NCBI GenBank assembly: GCA_964512095.1
Contig: CAZEIH010000002.1
Span: 152,435 to 216,434, forward strand
Direction: 5' to 3'
Source: DTU013 sp964512095
GTDB lineage: Bacteria; Bacillota; Clostridia; Acetivibrionales; DTU013
DNA length: 64,000 nucleotides
In this document: positions 26,162-35,249 of the stretch, piece by piece
Layout of the letters: the number at the start of each line of letters is the position of its first letter
Numbering within the stretch: position 1 is the first letter of the stretch
Made by a program: the position numbers and the translations under genes
The notes under the pieces: model-generated
What the model saw: only the letters and a program-made list of their open reading frames with translations
Told to the model about the DNA's origin: nothing
Database searches by the model: none

Positions 26162-26701
26162 TTACTTTGTGTATACCTCTTTTTTTAAAGTACAGACATC
26201 CGGTAAATTACGATATTTCCCGGCAAAATCCAGTCCATATCCTACTATGAATTCATCCGGCACCTCAATGCCTTTATATTCCGCCTCTATACTTACCTTC
26301 CTCCTGGAAGGCTTGTCAAAGGCAGTACAAATCTTTACGCTTTTGGGACCCCTTGTGTTAAAGAGCTCCTTCAAATGCTTCAGCGTCAGACCTGTATCAA
26401 CTAGGTCCTCAACTATAAGCACATGTTTATCTGTAAGGTCCAAATCCATATCCTTAATAATCCTTACTACACCAGAGGACCTAGTTGATGCACCATAGCT
26501 TGATACTGCTATCATATCAATATCTACTGGTATGGTTATTTCCCTCATCAAATCTGCCATAAAAACAAATCCGCCCTTAAGTACACCTACCAGAATTAGG
26601 TCCTGTCCCTGGTAATCCTCAGAAATACGTTTCCCCAGCTGCTTGACCATTTCACCAATCTCTTTTTGAGACACCAGTATTTTTTCAATATCAGCTCTCA
26701 T
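26162..26701 (-). CDS. hpt: Hypoxanthine phosphoribosyltransferase
   Basis: 179 residues from ATG 26701 (GAGGGGGG upstream). The PRPP loop HVLIVEDLVDTGLTLKHL near residue 100 and the substrate segments LVGVLKGGFVFMADLM and DEFIVGYGLDF are typical. It salvages hypoxanthine and guanine. Its start overlaps the tilS stop by 11 bases, an arrangement seen widely in Firmicutes. Confidence 0.97.
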   Translation of the reverse strand: MRADIEKILVSQKEIGEMVKQLGKRISEDYQGQDLILVGVLKGGFVFMADLMREITIPVDIDMIAVSSYGASTRSSGVVRIIKDMDLDLTDKHVLIVEDLVDTGLTLKHLKELFNTRGPKSVKICTAFDKPSRRKVSIEAEYKGIEVPDEFIVGYGLDFAGKYRNLPDVCTLKKEVYTK

Positions 26702-28142
26702 TTCTGCCCCCCTCAATGTATTCCATCTTAAGCACACTTTTAGTATTTTCAGTTACTCTAAATTTATCACTAATTTTATGCCCGATAATCCAAACGACTT
26801 CATTGCCTATAACAATCAGTGGAATCATCCCTCGTTTCTCCCTGGGCACCTTGGAATCGATATAAAATTCCTTCAGCTTTTTTGTTCCGGGAGAACCTAA
26901 AGGCTTGAAAATATCACCATTTCTTCGATTTCTAATATATATTCCCTGTTTTACTTTATCATAATCAAAATATTGCACTTTAGGATTATATCCTAACATA
27001 CTATATTTATCAATATTTTCAGGCATAATAATTGATGTTCTTATATTCGAATTCAATATCGGTATAAATGTCTCACCAGGTAATGCAATCTGCAAGGAAA
27101 AAGCCCCATCACTTGAACTGCTTTGTTCCAAAGATGATTTTAATAATAATTTTAAAACGCCATATGAGACAGTAGCCCGAATACCTCGTGGTAACTGCGC
27201 CATTGTCCCAGTACGTCCTTTATTGATCAGGTCAGTCAAAGCCCTGTAATGAACGCCCCCCACGCCCTTTGCACTGCCAGAGATATTCTTCAGGGCAATT
27301 CTAAGTATACGCATGCCTATTGCCGGGTCTAACTTTTGCATCTGTCGAATATCTAGACATACGAAGCCTGTACCCTTCTCCATTATTACTCTTTCATAGG
27401 CCTCACTAGTGCATTTCTCCATAAACCTCTCATCAACAGAAGCATTTTGAGACAGACGCCAAAGGCTTTCAACAATATTTGCGTCAAATTTTTCATTAAT
27501 ATAAGGAAATAGGGCCAAGCGAACCTTGTTTCTTGTGAAATCCTGCTCTAGGTTGGAGCTATCAGTCCTCGGATGTAGCCCCGCCCCCTGACAATAACAC
27601 TCAATCTCATCTCTGCTGACCCCAAGTAGTGGTCTGATAATACAGTCTCTCTTATATTCCATTCCGGACAGTCCTGCAGTACCTGTCCCTCTTATGATAT
27701 GCATAAAGACTGTTTCAGCCTGATCATTCCTATTATGTGCCACCGCAATCTTTGAAGCACCAACAGCTGATGCGTATTGTTTAAACTCTCTGTAACGAGC
27801 CTCTCTGCCCGCCTCCTCAATGGATAAACCTAATTTTGCAGCATACGCAGCTATATCTATGCGTACTATCGAAATAGGTATCCCCAGTCTATTACACAAA
27901 TCTACTGTATACTCTTCATCCGCATCGGCTTCCTTCCCCCGCAGCATATGGTTTATATGAACAGCGTAAAGCTTTAATTGAAGAGACTCAACCAAGGATT
28001 GTAGCACATGCAGCAGGCATACAGAATCATGCCCTCCGGATACACCTATAACCACACCATCCCCGGGCTCTATGAGATGATTTTCTTGTATAGTCGTCAA
28101 TATTTTTCTTGTGAAATTTGATACAAAACTACTAATACTCAT
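26691..28142 (-). CDS. tilS: tRNA(Ile)-lysidine synthase
   Basis: 483 residues. The PP-loop ATP pyrophosphatase motif VIGVSGGHDSVCLLH is near residue 32, followed by AVHINHMLRGKEADADEEY and AVAHNRNDQAETVFMHIIRGTG, the HNxxDxxET signature. A C-terminal domain (about 390-480) completes the long bacterial form. It makes lysidine at the CAU wobble base of tRNA-Ile, an essential step. It overlaps dnaB and hpt by 11 bases each, so the three are tightly coupled. Confidence 0.96.
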   Translation of the reverse strand: MSISSFVSNFTRKILTTIQENHLIEPGDGVVIGVSGGHDSVCLLHVLQSLVESLQLKLYAVHINHMLRGKEADADEEYTVDLCNRLGIPISIVRIDIAAYAAKLGLSIEEAGREARYREFKQYASAVGASKIAVAHNRNDQAETVFMHIIRGTGTAGLSGMEYKRDCIIRPLLGVSRDEIECYCQGAGLHPRTDSSNLEQDFTRNKVRLALFPYINEKFDANIVESLWRLSQNASVDERFMEKCTSEAYERVIMEKGTGFVCLDIRQMQKLDPAIGMRILRIALKNISGSAKGVGGVHYRALTDLINKGRTGTMAQLPRGIRATVSYGVLKLLLKSSLEQSSSSDGAFSLQIALPGETFIPILNSNIRTSIIMPENIDKYSMLGYNPKVQYFDYDKVKQGIYIRNRRNGDIFKPLGSPGTKKLKEFYIDSKVPREKRGMIPLIVIGNEVVWIIGHKISDKFRVTENTKSVLKMEYIEGGRNES

Positions 28143-29469
28143 CCTTTTTCAAATTGGCGAATTTTGTATACTCACCAAACCATCTAAGCTCGACAGTTCC
28201 CGTCGATCCATTTCTATGTTTAGCTATAATAACTTCGGCTACATTTTTCTTTTCAGTGTCAGGATTGTAGTAGTCATCTCTATAAAGGAACATAACAATA
28301 TCAGCATCCTGCTCTATGGCTCCTGATTCTCTCAAATCACTTAGCATTGGCCTATGGTCTGTTCTGGATTCTGGTCCCCTGCTGAGCTGTGACATTGTGA
28401 TAACAGGTACATTCAATTCCTTAGCCAATATTTTCAAAGACCTGGAAATGTCAGCAACTTCCTGCTGTCTGCTCTCGATCTTTCCCCTTCCCTGCATCAG
28501 CTGCAGATAATCTATCACAACAAGGCCAAGATTCTTCTCCAGCTTCAGCCTTCTACATTTCGCCCTAATATCCATTACAGATATTCCCGGCGTGTCATCT
28601 ATATATACAGGAGCCTCCGACAATGGTGCCAGAGCCTTTGCTATCTTGTTCCAATCCTCGTCCTCCAGCTTACCGGTCCTCATCTTCTGACTATCCACCA
28701 TCACTTCACTACATAGCATCCTATTAACCAACTGGTCCTTTGACATTTCCAGATTGAAAATGGCCACCGGCACATGCTTCTGAACAGCTGCATACTGCGC
28801 TATATTCAGAGCCATAGCCGTCTTTCCCATACCAGGTCTGGCTGCTATAAGTATCAGATCCGAATTCTGAAGTCCAGAGGTCTTGAAATCCAAATCAGTA
28901 AAGCCAGTGGGTATTCCTGTAATGTTTCCGTTGTTGTTGTAAAGCTCCTCCAACCTATTAAATGTATCAAGGAGCACATCCTTTATATGAGTAAAGCCCT
29001 GGGTGCTTCTTTTCTGCAGTATATCAAAAATGCTCTTTTCTGCCTTGTCCAGCACATATACGGCATCTTCGGTGGCATCGTAGCTGGTTGCGCTGATTTC
29101 CGAGGCTGCCTTTATCAGCTTTCGCAAAAGTGATTTTTCTTCCACTATTTTCGCATAATGACGGGCATTTGCTGTCGTAGGAACAGCCGCAGTAATGCTT
29201 GCCAAATAATCAAGGCCTCCGACAGCATCAAGAGTTCCCCGCTGTTGTAGCTGTTCAGAGACGGTAATGATATCTACAGGACCGGCCTTCTCGGTAATAT
29301 CAATTATGGATTCACATATTTCCCTATGGTCATCTCTGTAAAAGTCAGAACTTCTAATCAGCTCGGTAACAGTAGGTATCACATCTGTATCAAGCAGCAT
29401 ACAACCAAGCACTGCCTGTTCAGCTTCTATATTGTGAGGAGGTATCCTCCCGATGGCATTGATATCCAC
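28132..29469 (-). CDS. dnaB: Replicative DNA helicase DnaB
   Basis: 445 residues. The N-terminal domain begins RIPPHNIEAEQAVLGCMLLD; the RecA-like domain has LILIAARPGMGKTAMALNIA (Walker A), VVIDYLQLMQG (Walker B) and SQLSRGPESR with MLSDLRESGAIEQDADIVMFLYRD. No intein interrupts it. This is the hexameric fork helicase (called DnaC in Bacillus). It follows rplI by 18 bases. Confidence 0.97.
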   Translation of the reverse strand: MDINAIGRIPPHNIEAEQAVLGCMLLDTDVIPTVTELIRSSDFYRDDHREICESIIDITEKAGPVDIITVSEQLQQRGTLDAVGGLDYLASITAAVPTTANARHYAKIVEEKSLLRKLIKAASEISATSYDATEDAVYVLDKAEKSIFDILQKRSTQGFTHIKDVLLDTFNRLEELYNNNGNITGIPTGFTDLDFKTSGLQNSDLILIAARPGMGKTAMALNIAQYAAVQKHVPVAIFNLEMSKDQLVNRMLCSEVMVDSQKMRTGKLEDEDWNKIAKALAPLSEAPVYIDDTPGISVMDIRAKCRRLKLEKNLGLVVIDYLQLMQGRGKIESRQQEVADISRSLKILAKELNVPVITMSQLSRGPESRTDHRPMLSDLRESGAIEQDADIVMFLYRDDYYNPDTEKKNVAEVIIAKHRNGSTGTVELRWFGEYTKFANLKKDEY

Positions 29470-29487
29470 TATTCAGATTCCTCCGCG

Positions 29488-29934
29488 TTATTCGCTAACA
29501 ATACTAACCCTAAGCTTACCAATAACCTCCGGGTAAAGCTTCACATCCAGTTCAAAGCTTCCGGTTGATTTTATTGATTCCGGTAACACGATCTTCTTTT
29601 TGTCTATATCCACCTTGAAATCCTTTTTAAGCTTGTCCGAAATATCCTTACTTGTTATAGAGCCAAAAAGCTTACCATTTTCGCCGGACTTGGTCTTAAT
29701 AACAATCTCCATGTCCTTCAGCCTTTGAGCAAGCTCCTGTGCATGAGCCAGTTCACGATCCTTTTTGGTCTTCTCTGCTTCCTTTTTTGTTTTCATTATA
29801 TTGATATTAGTGGCATTGGCTTCGGCGGCAAGTCCCTTTGGAAATAGAAAATTTCTGGCATAGCCATCACTTACATTCACCAGGTCTTCAACTTTCCCAA
29901 GTCCTTTAACATCTTGTTTTAATATAACTTTCAT
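29488..29934 (-). CDS. rplI: 50S ribosomal protein L9
   Basis: 148 residues with the N-terminal domain MKVILKQDVKGLGKVEDLVN and GYARNFLFPKGLA, a long central helix (KKEAEKTKKDRELAHAQELA) and a C-terminal RNA-binding domain with GKLFGSITSKDI. It binds 23S rRNA near the L1 stalk. It lies between gdpP and dnaB, the normal Firmicutes order. Confidence 0.98.
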   Translation of the reverse strand: MKVILKQDVKGLGKVEDLVNVSDGYARNFLFPKGLAAEANATNINIMKTKKEAEKTKKDRELAHAQELAQRLKDMEIVIKTKSGENGKLFGSITSKDISDKLKKDFKVDIDKKKIVLPESIKSTGSFELDVKLYPEVIGKLRVSIVSE

Positions 29935-29949
29935 GTTAACCTCCGATTA

Positions 29950-32004
29950 TTATGTATTCGGCTTTGCAATTTCCTTCGCATATTCCATTATAGCATATTT
30001 TAGTTTGTCTTTTGCATCATTTATATCAGTACCCTCCAACTGGGCTCCGGCAACAGTCAGGTGGCCTCCTCCGCCAAGCTTCTCGAGTATAACTTGTACA
30101 TTTATATCCCCCAGAGATCTGCCACTAATCCATATCTCCTCGCCTACACTGCACAAAACGAAGGCTGCATTTATGCCTAATAAATTTAGTAGTTCATCTG
30201 ATGCTTTTGCAGCTATCAATTGGGGATTCTTGACAGATGGGGCGCATGAGGACAAGGCTATCTCTTCATTCATCACCTCTGCTTCCTTGACAACGTTAGA
30301 AATGTTAACATATGTTTCTATATCGTTCTGGAACAGCTGTTTTACCGCTACGGTATCCACACCCTGCCTTTTTAGGTAGGATGCCGCTTCAAAGGTTCTG
30401 ACACCAGTCTTGAAGGTAAAGTTCTTCGTATCCACTACTATTCCGGCAAAAAGTGCTTCTGCCTCCAACTGTGTAAGCGTCAGCTTTTCATCAATGTATT
30501 GGATTACCTCTGTGACAAGCTCGCAGGTAGAAGAAGCGTAGGTCTCTTGATATGTAAGCACTGTATCTTGGATATAGTCCGCGCCTCTCCTATGATGATC
30601 AATTACAACTATCTGACTTCCATTTCCAATAAGCTCAGGCACCTCTGTAAAGCTTTTCCGGTGAGTATCCACTATGATTATCAATGTTTTTTTCCTGATA
30701 AGCTCCAGAGCATCACTCTTATTTATAAAGACATCACCATGCACTTCACTCTTGCGTATTCTTGTAACAAGTGTATCAATAGTAGGATTGGGCTTGTTGA
30801 GCACAATATAGGCATCCCTGTCTCTGCTTTTAACCACCCTGTAAAGTCCCAGTGAAGCTCCCATCGAATCTATATCGCCATTCTCATGACCCATTATGAA
30901 TACATTGTCCGCCTGATCAATAAGCTCACGTAATGCGTATGCTATAACCCTGGCCTTGACCTTCGTCCTCTTCTCCAGCTCCCTTGTCCGTCCTCCAAAA
31001 AAACTAAAGTTTTCTCCATTTTTCAGCACTACCTGGTCACCACCCCTGCCCAATGCCAGATCTATCGATGCCCCAGCAAACCGGATGTTTTCCGACAGAC
31101 TCTTACCGCCGAGGCCAAACCCAATACTGAGTGTTACGGGCAGCTTGTTCCCAATATTAATTTCCTTTATCGTATCAATTATTTCAAACTTTTTATCTTC
31201 CAGCTCTTTTAAATATTTATGTTCAAAAATGAACATATACCTATCTCTTTCATATTTCTTAATAATACCGTTTGTAAATGAAACCCAATTAACTATCTTC
31301 TTATCGATTTCTGCATGCATTTGAGGCCTAATGGTATCATCCATGCTTTGCATGAGATCGTCATAATTGTCTATTACAAAAACTCCTGTTATCGTCCTTT
31401 CATCGAAATACGTCCTTTTGAGCTCCTCAAGCTCTGTTATATCCAGAAAATAAAGTATCAGCATGTAATCTTCGGCTGAATCTCGAACCGGATCACGTCT
31501 AGCAATATTACAGCGTACATTGTAACGATACCCGTTTATGTCTACCTGTCTTACTATTCCTCCCTGATTTTTCACTAGATTTTCAGGCAACAGCTCATCG
31601 TTTTTAAGATCATTTATTATGGATTTTACAGTCTCCTCGAATATATCACTATTTCCCGAAATATTCTCAACTGTGGAATTGTACCAAATAATAGCACCGT
31701 CCAGCTCAGTTATGACCAACGGTATGGGGAAGTTCATCAGAGTATCCTTTGTGGCAGTATCTATATTGAAGTTCAGATTCTCTATAAACTTAGAAATCTC
31801 AACCTTGCGTTTATAATTCGTCCTTATATTGTAATAGGTAAGGTAGGCAAACAAAACAAAGCAGGGTATTGCCATTCTCCAGTCCAACACTGCAATAACG
31901 ATTGTCAGCAGTAGAATAATCCAAATATGTATACTTGCTCGGGGAATTAGCAGTCCAAGATTTTTTTTACTATCCATATATCCAAAAGGGTCAAGCCCCT
32001 TCAC
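29950..32004 (-). CDS. gdpP: Cyclic di-AMP phosphodiesterase GdpP
   Basis: 684 residues. Two N-terminal membrane helices (about 25-60) are followed by a PAS-like domain (about 90-170), a degenerate GGDEF domain (about 200-310, with GRGGDQVV) and a DHH/DHHA1 module: VFIMGHENGDIDSMGASLGLY, LIIIVDTHRKSF, VIDHHRRGADYI and the C-terminal GGGGHLTVAGAQL. It hydrolyses c-di-AMP and so affects potassium and cell-wall homeostasis. The start is GTG 32004, overlapping the MazG-like gene stop by 4 bases; ATG 31977 is an alternative with a weaker ribosome site. Confidence 0.95.
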   Translation of the reverse strand: MKGLDPFGYMDSKKNLGLLIPRASIHIWIILLLTIVIAVLDWRMAIPCFVLFAYLTYYNIRTNYKRKVEISKFIENLNFNIDTATKDTLMNFPIPLVITELDGAIIWYNSTVENISGNSDIFEETVKSIINDLKNDELLPENLVKNQGGIVRQVDINGYRYNVRCNIARRDPVRDSAEDYMLILYFLDITELEELKRTYFDERTITGVFVIDNYDDLMQSMDDTIRPQMHAEIDKKIVNWVSFTNGIIKKYERDRYMFIFEHKYLKELEDKKFEIIDTIKEINIGNKLPVTLSIGFGLGGKSLSENIRFAGASIDLALGRGGDQVVLKNGENFSFFGGRTRELEKRTKVKARVIAYALRELIDQADNVFIMGHENGDIDSMGASLGLYRVVKSRDRDAYIVLNKPNPTIDTLVTRIRKSEVHGDVFINKSDALELIRKKTLIIIVDTHRKSFTEVPELIGNGSQIVVIDHHRRGADYIQDTVLTYQETYASSTCELVTEVIQYIDEKLTLTQLEAEALFAGIVVDTKNFTFKTGVRTFEAASYLKRQGVDTVAVKQLFQNDIETYVNISNVVKEAEVMNEEIALSSCAPSVKNPQLIAAKASDELLNLLGINAAFVLCSVGEEIWISGRSLGDINVQVILEKLGGGGHLTVAGAQLEGTDINDAKDKLKYAIMEYAKEIAKPNT

Positions 32005-32339
32005 CTCTCCTTTCTTCTACTTCTGTCCAGATGTCTTGAAAGTTCGGACAGATCTCCATAATACTTCTCCACATCATGGTTCTCAACAAGCCCTAGCTTG
32101 ACCTTGTTATGTACCTTCAGTTCAATAATGTTATAGCTAATGCCCAGACGTTTTCCCAGGAGGTAGCTGATAAGGATGATACTCGATATTATCTCTCCAA
32201 CTGCCTCATGTAGCTCCTCCCTAGCACCTCTTGCCAATACCTTGAACAGATCAGCCACCTCTGTGAGAAGCTCACTCTTTAGCCACTCTATTATTTTAAT
32301 GTTTCTGGTTATATCTATTTCTTTTTCAGCTACTGCCAT
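32001..32339 (-). CDS. MazG-like family protein
   Basis: 112 residues from ATG 32339 (AGGGAG upstream; GTG 32348 abuts that site). The all-alpha MazG-like fold is suggested by TEVADLFKVLARGAREELHEAVGEIISSIILISYLLGKRL (listed here only as the helical core, residues about 27-66) and HNKVKLGLVENHDVEKYYGD. The usual ExxE metal-binding pattern is only partly preserved. The protein is found next to gdpP in several clostridia. Nucleotide pyrophosphohydrolase activity is uncertain. Confidence 0.7.
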   Translation of the reverse strand: MAVAEKEIDITRNIKIIEWLKSELLTEVADLFKVLARGAREELHEAVGEIISSIILISYLLGKRLGISYNIIELKVHNKVKLGLVENHDVEKYYGDLSELSRHLDRSRRKER

Positions 32340-32370
32340 ATGCTCCACTCCCTAACCAGTTTGTGTAAAT

Positions 32371-32380
32371 ATTATACCAC
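32371..32380 (-). promoter_or_regulatory. Extended -10 promoter before the MazG-like/gdpP/rplI/dnaB run
   Basis: The minus strand reads TGTGGTATAATA with TATAAT at 32371-32376 and TGG just upstream, an extended -10. A -35 is weak. It lies 32 bases before the MazG-like start, in the only gap separating that run from pheA. Confidence 0.45.
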
Positions 32381-32397
32381 AACCTGGTAATTTCCCG

Positions 32398-33237
32398 TCA
32401 GGTCTTTTCACTTACTGACGAAACCGGGTAGGAGCCCAATATCCTGAAAAAGGATGTTTTTTTCTTCACCATTGTCAAAGCATCTCGCAAATCTCCATCC
32501 TCCTTGTGCCCTTGCAAATCTACAAAGAAGACATATCTGCCCAGCTTGTTCTTCGTTGGCCTTGATTCAATCCTAGTCATATTGATATCCCAAAGATTAA
32601 ATATATCTAAAATCCTATAGAGGCTTCCGGGTTTGTCCTCGGTGGAAAATACCAACGATGTTTTGTCTTTCCCGCTCCTGGGAGCATCGCTATTTGCGAT
32701 AACAATAAACCTTGTATAGTTATTATCATAATCCTGTATATCTTCACCTATTATCTCAAGTCCATAAACCTCCGCTGCTATTTTAGAAGCAATGGCGGCA
32801 GTATCGCGGCTACCAGCTGCCACCTCCGATGCAGCTGCAGCTGTACTCGGCACAGCCTTAGTAACCGCATAGGGCAAGTAATTGGACAAGAATTTCCTAC
32901 ACTGACCAAGGGGTTGGGGATGGGATAGCACATACCTAATATGGGATATATCAACGCCCTCCTTAGCTAACAGATATTCTCTTACGGGAATGACGACCTC
33001 AGCTCTTATCATAAGCTGAGTCTCCTGAGATATCATATCCATAGTTGCATTTACAGCTCCTTCAATGGAGTTTTCCATGGGAACAATGGCTTCATCAAGC
33101 AAATCCTGTTGGAATGCCAAGAATATCTCGGGTATAGAAGGAAAATCCCTGGATGTATGAGGCTCCCCCGCTATGTACTTTTTCATGGCCTCATGGGAAA
33201 ATGTCCCCTTAGGCCCCAGATAGCCAATTCTCTTCAT
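32398..33237 (-). CDS. pheA: Prephenate dehydratase
   Basis: 279 residues: a catalytic domain at 1-180 (GYLGPKGTFSHEAM; VPMENSIEGAVNATMD; NNYTRFIVIA with the TRF motif) and a C-terminal ACT domain at about 190-270 (SLVFSTEDKPGSLYRILDIF; TRIESRPTKNKLGRYVFFVD). The ESRP motif binds phenylalanine for feedback inhibition. It converts prephenate to phenylpyruvate. No chorismate mutase domain is fused. It stands as a single gene. Confidence 0.97.
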   Translation of the reverse strand: MKRIGYLGPKGTFSHEAMKKYIAGEPHTSRDFPSIPEIFLAFQQDLLDEAIVPMENSIEGAVNATMDMISQETQLMIRAEVVIPVREYLLAKEGVDISHIRYVLSHPQPLGQCRKFLSNYLPYAVTKAVPSTAAAASEVAAGSRDTAAIASKIAAEVYGLEIIGEDIQDYDNNYTRFIVIANSDAPRSGKDKTSLVFSTEDKPGSLYRILDIFNLWDINMTRIESRPTKNKLGRYVFFVDLQGHKEDGDLRDALTMVKKKTSFFRILGSYPVSSVSEKT

Positions 33238-33388
33238 CGTGTACTACATCCTCCAAAATTTCGTTAAGACTCGTTATATATAATACCTCAAATCTTTCCG
33301 TTTTCCAACACTGTGAAAATAGTACGTGGAGATAAATTATTTTATAAAATTCGTTTATTACTTAAAATATGAGGTATATATATAGTAC

Positions 33389-33573
33389 AACCAAGGGTTG
33401 TGAAAAAAAATTACCAGGAAGGGAATGAGTCCAAAAGGAAATTTAGTAAAGGACCAGGAACCACGGTAAGGAAAGTATGAGGAAGTGCATTTGAACGACC
33501 CCAACCTCGAAAGCTGCTCTGGTGGAGCAGGGTAACGGCCGGATTACTAAGTTATATAAATCCGGTCGTTTTA
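33389..33573 (+). ncRNA. Structured noncoding RNA candidate (raiA-motif-like possibility)
   Basis: No gene fits the 397-base gap between pheA and rpsR, but the plus strand looks like an RNA gene. A TATATA -10 with TTTATT 17 bases upstream (33354-33382) precedes a region rich in purines and short helices. These are GTCC/GGAC (33429-33432 with 33451-33454), GAGG/CCTC (33479-33482 with 33505-33508), CTGCTC/GAGCAG (33514-33530), and a strong terminal hairpin CGGCCGGATT/AATCCGGTCG (33536-33568) followed by TTTTA. Possible long-range pairing is TTACC with GGTAA. Length and setting recall the raiA RNA motif of Firmicutes, but I cannot confirm the family. Confidence 0.5.
33536..33573 (+). terminator. 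Terminator hairpin of the noncoding RNA candidate
   Basis: Ten-base-pair stem with one G-T pair, 13-base loop and a following TTTTA. It points to transcription on the plus strand, away from pheA. Confidence 0.7.
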
Positions 33574-33586
33574 CTGCCCAAAAGTA

Positions 33587-33629
33587 AAACCCCTCTGAAT
33601 CTATTTTAGATCGCCAGAGGGGTCTTTTG
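33587..33629. terminator. Bidirectional terminator after rpsR
   Basis: CCCCTCTG (33590-33597) pairs with CAGAGGGG (33615-33622), flanked by A and T tracts on both sides. It ends the rpsF-ssb-rpsR operon on the minus strand and would also stop plus-strand transcription from the RNA candidate. Confidence 0.85.
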
Positions 33630-33634
33630 TTGAT

Positions 33635-33928
33635 TTATTCTGCTGTAAACGGCAACAAGGCCACTATTCTAGCCCTCTTTATAGCTACGGTCAGCTGACG
33701 CTGATGCTTTGCACAGTTACCGGATATTCTCCTTGGAAGTATCTTTCCTCTTTCAGAGATGAACTTCTTCAGCTTTGCAACTTCCTTATAATCTATATCA
33801 GTAACCTTGTCCACACAGAAAGAGCAAACTTTTCTCTTGGCCCTTCTCATTCTCATTCCGCCTCTGCCTTCGCCCCTGTCGTATGAATCTCTGTTACCGC
33901 CTCTATTATCCCTTTTTCCTCCTGGCAT
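33635..33928 (-). CDS. rpsR: 30S ribosomal protein S18
   Basis: 97 residues. A Gly/Arg-rich N-terminal extension of about 28 residues precedes the conserved core (KVCSFCVDKVTDIDYKEVAKL, then GKILPRRISGNCAKHQRQLT and AIKRARIVALLPF). The CxxC and the later cysteine recall zinc-binding S18 forms. It pairs with S6 on the 30S platform. Last gene of the rpsF-ssb-rpsR operon. Confidence 0.97.
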   Translation of the reverse strand: MPGGKRDNRGGNRDSYDRGEGRGGMRMRRAKRKVCSFCVDKVTDIDYKEVAKLKKFISERGKILPRRISGNCAKHQRQLTVAIKRARIVALLPFTAE

Positions 33929-34008
33929 TCAAACACGCCTCCTTTCATAATGCTCATACATAACCTGCTGAGCATAAATCGATTTCTTAAATAAGGTCGA
34001 TTCAATTG

Positions 34009-34446
34009 TCAGAATGGTAGCTCATCGTCATCATCAGTCGGAAAGAAACCAGCATCGCCCTGTCCTGAAGAAGCCGGCGTATAACCGGACTGGCCTGCAG
34101 AATTGTATGGGGCTCCGCCCTCACCCTTTCGTCCATCGGCGAAATGTGCCTCATCAACAACTATCTCTGTAATGTAGCGTTTCTTGCCTTCATTGTCATC
34201 CCAGCTTCTATTTTGAATACTTCCAGAAACAGCAACCCTCATCCCCTTGGTGAAGTACTTGCTGCAAAATTCAGCTGTGTTTCTCCATACAACGATGTTA
34301 AAAAAATCGGTTTGCTTCTCTTCGCCGGCTTTAGAAAATCTTCTGTCAACCGCTAATGTGAAGTTGCACTTAGCAATATTGCTTGTAGAAGTATACCTCA
34401 ACTCAGGATCCTTTGTTAGTCTTCCCATTAAAATGACCTTATTCAT
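34009..34446 (-). CDS. ssb: Single-stranded DNA-binding protein
   Basis: 145 residues: OB-fold at 1-105 (MNKVILMGRLTKDPELRYT; FFNIVVWRNTAEFCSKYFTKG), a Gly/Ser-rich linker and the acidic partner-binding tip DDDDELPF. Between rpsF and rpsR as in most Firmicutes. Confidence 0.97.
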   Translation of the reverse strand: MNKVILMGRLTKDPELRYTSTSNIAKCNFTLAVDRRFSKAGEEKQTDFFNIVVWRNTAEFCSKYFTKGMRVAVSGSIQNRSWDDNEGKKRYITEIVVDEAHFADGRKGEGGAPYNSAGQSGYTPASSGQGDAGFFPTDDDDELPF

Positions 34447-34455
34447 ACAATCACC

Positions 34456-34743
34456 CTATTTCTCTTTATTAATAATCATATACTTGATTATTCCGTCAGT
34501 GATCTTGTATATCCTCTCAAGTTCACGCGGAAATTCGGGGTCTGCACTGAAATTGACAAGCACGTAATAGCCTTCGCTCTTGTCATTGATTTCATAAGCA
34601 AGCTTCCTTTTTCCCCATTCATCGACGCTTTCCAATTGAGCAGAGGTTTCAAGCAGGTTCTTAAATTTTTCAACAAGAGCCTGTACATTCTCCTCACCAA
34701 TGTCAGTATCGATGATGAATATGGATTCATACTTGTTCATCAT
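34456..34743 (-). CDS. rpsF: 30S ribosomal protein S6
   Basis: 95 residues with NKYESIFIIDTDIGEENVQAL, WGKRKLAYEINDKSEGYYV and the final RIYKITDGIIKYMIIN. It binds 16S rRNA together with S18. AGAAGGAGGTGA precedes the ATG, and a possible S6:S18 autoregulatory leader lies just upstream. Confidence 0.97.
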   Translation of the reverse strand: MMNKYESIFIIDTDIGEENVQALVEKFKNLLETSAQLESVDEWGKRKLAYEINDKSEGYYVLVNFSADPEFPRELERIYKITDGIIKYMIINKEK

Positions 34744-34764
34744 TTGACTTCACCTCCTTCTGGA

Positions 34765-34805
34765 CTGAACGGCCCTGCAACTAACATACACAGAGCAAGG
34801 ATTCT
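34765..34805 (-). promoter_or_regulatory. Possible S6:S18-binding leader of rpsF
   Basis: In the rpsF leader GCTCTG pairs with CAGGGC, and CCG follows immediately. The known rpsF leader motif presents a CCG next to a short stem that mimics the S6:S18 site in 16S rRNA. Only this core can be judged by eye. Confidence 0.4.
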
Positions 34806-34901
34806 GATTCGATATTTTATCACAATGCAAAAACATGTGCAAGTTCTAATAAAATATTTCCGATTCCCAGACTATTTCACCTAATTATCGAGTTATAATA
34901 C

Positions 34902-35249
34902 TTAGCATACTGTTTTCCAAATAACAAACACTAAAAATACCACCGCAATGGTCAGGGAAATATTAATTACGCCACTAACCGATATATGAAAACGAGCTGG
35001 TCTTTTAGGTGGCAGACGCTTATTCTGACTCTTTACAAGGCTATGTTCTTTGATGTATTGATTGATTATGAACTCAGCCTCCTTTAGAATCAAATCATTT
35101 CTAGTATTCATTCTATTCTGAGGCGGCTTGCAGCCTCCGCTTACTGACGGCGCTTCAGTTCCGGGTTTCAATATTAGTATAGCCTCTTCAATCAGATTTG
35201 AAGAAATGTCCTTTATAACAACAATTCTTTTAGAATCACCAGCCACCAT
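34902..35249 (-). CDS. Small tail-anchored membrane protein of unknown function
   Basis: 115 residues from ATG 35249 (GTGGAGGAC upstream; the frame is open to 35282). A soluble N-terminal part (MVAGDSKRIVVIKDISSNLIEEAILILK), a basic linker (KSQNKRLPPKRPAR) and one C-terminal membrane helix (about 92-112, ISLTIAVVFLVFVIWKTVC) are visible. Its position between spoIIE and rpsF says little. No family recognised. Confidence 0.7.
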   Translation of the reverse strand: MVAGDSKRIVVIKDISSNLIEEAILILKPGTEAPSVSGGCKPPQNRMNTRNDLILKEAEFIINQYIKEHSLVKSQNKRLPPKRPARFHISVSGVINISLTIAVVFLVFVIWKTVC

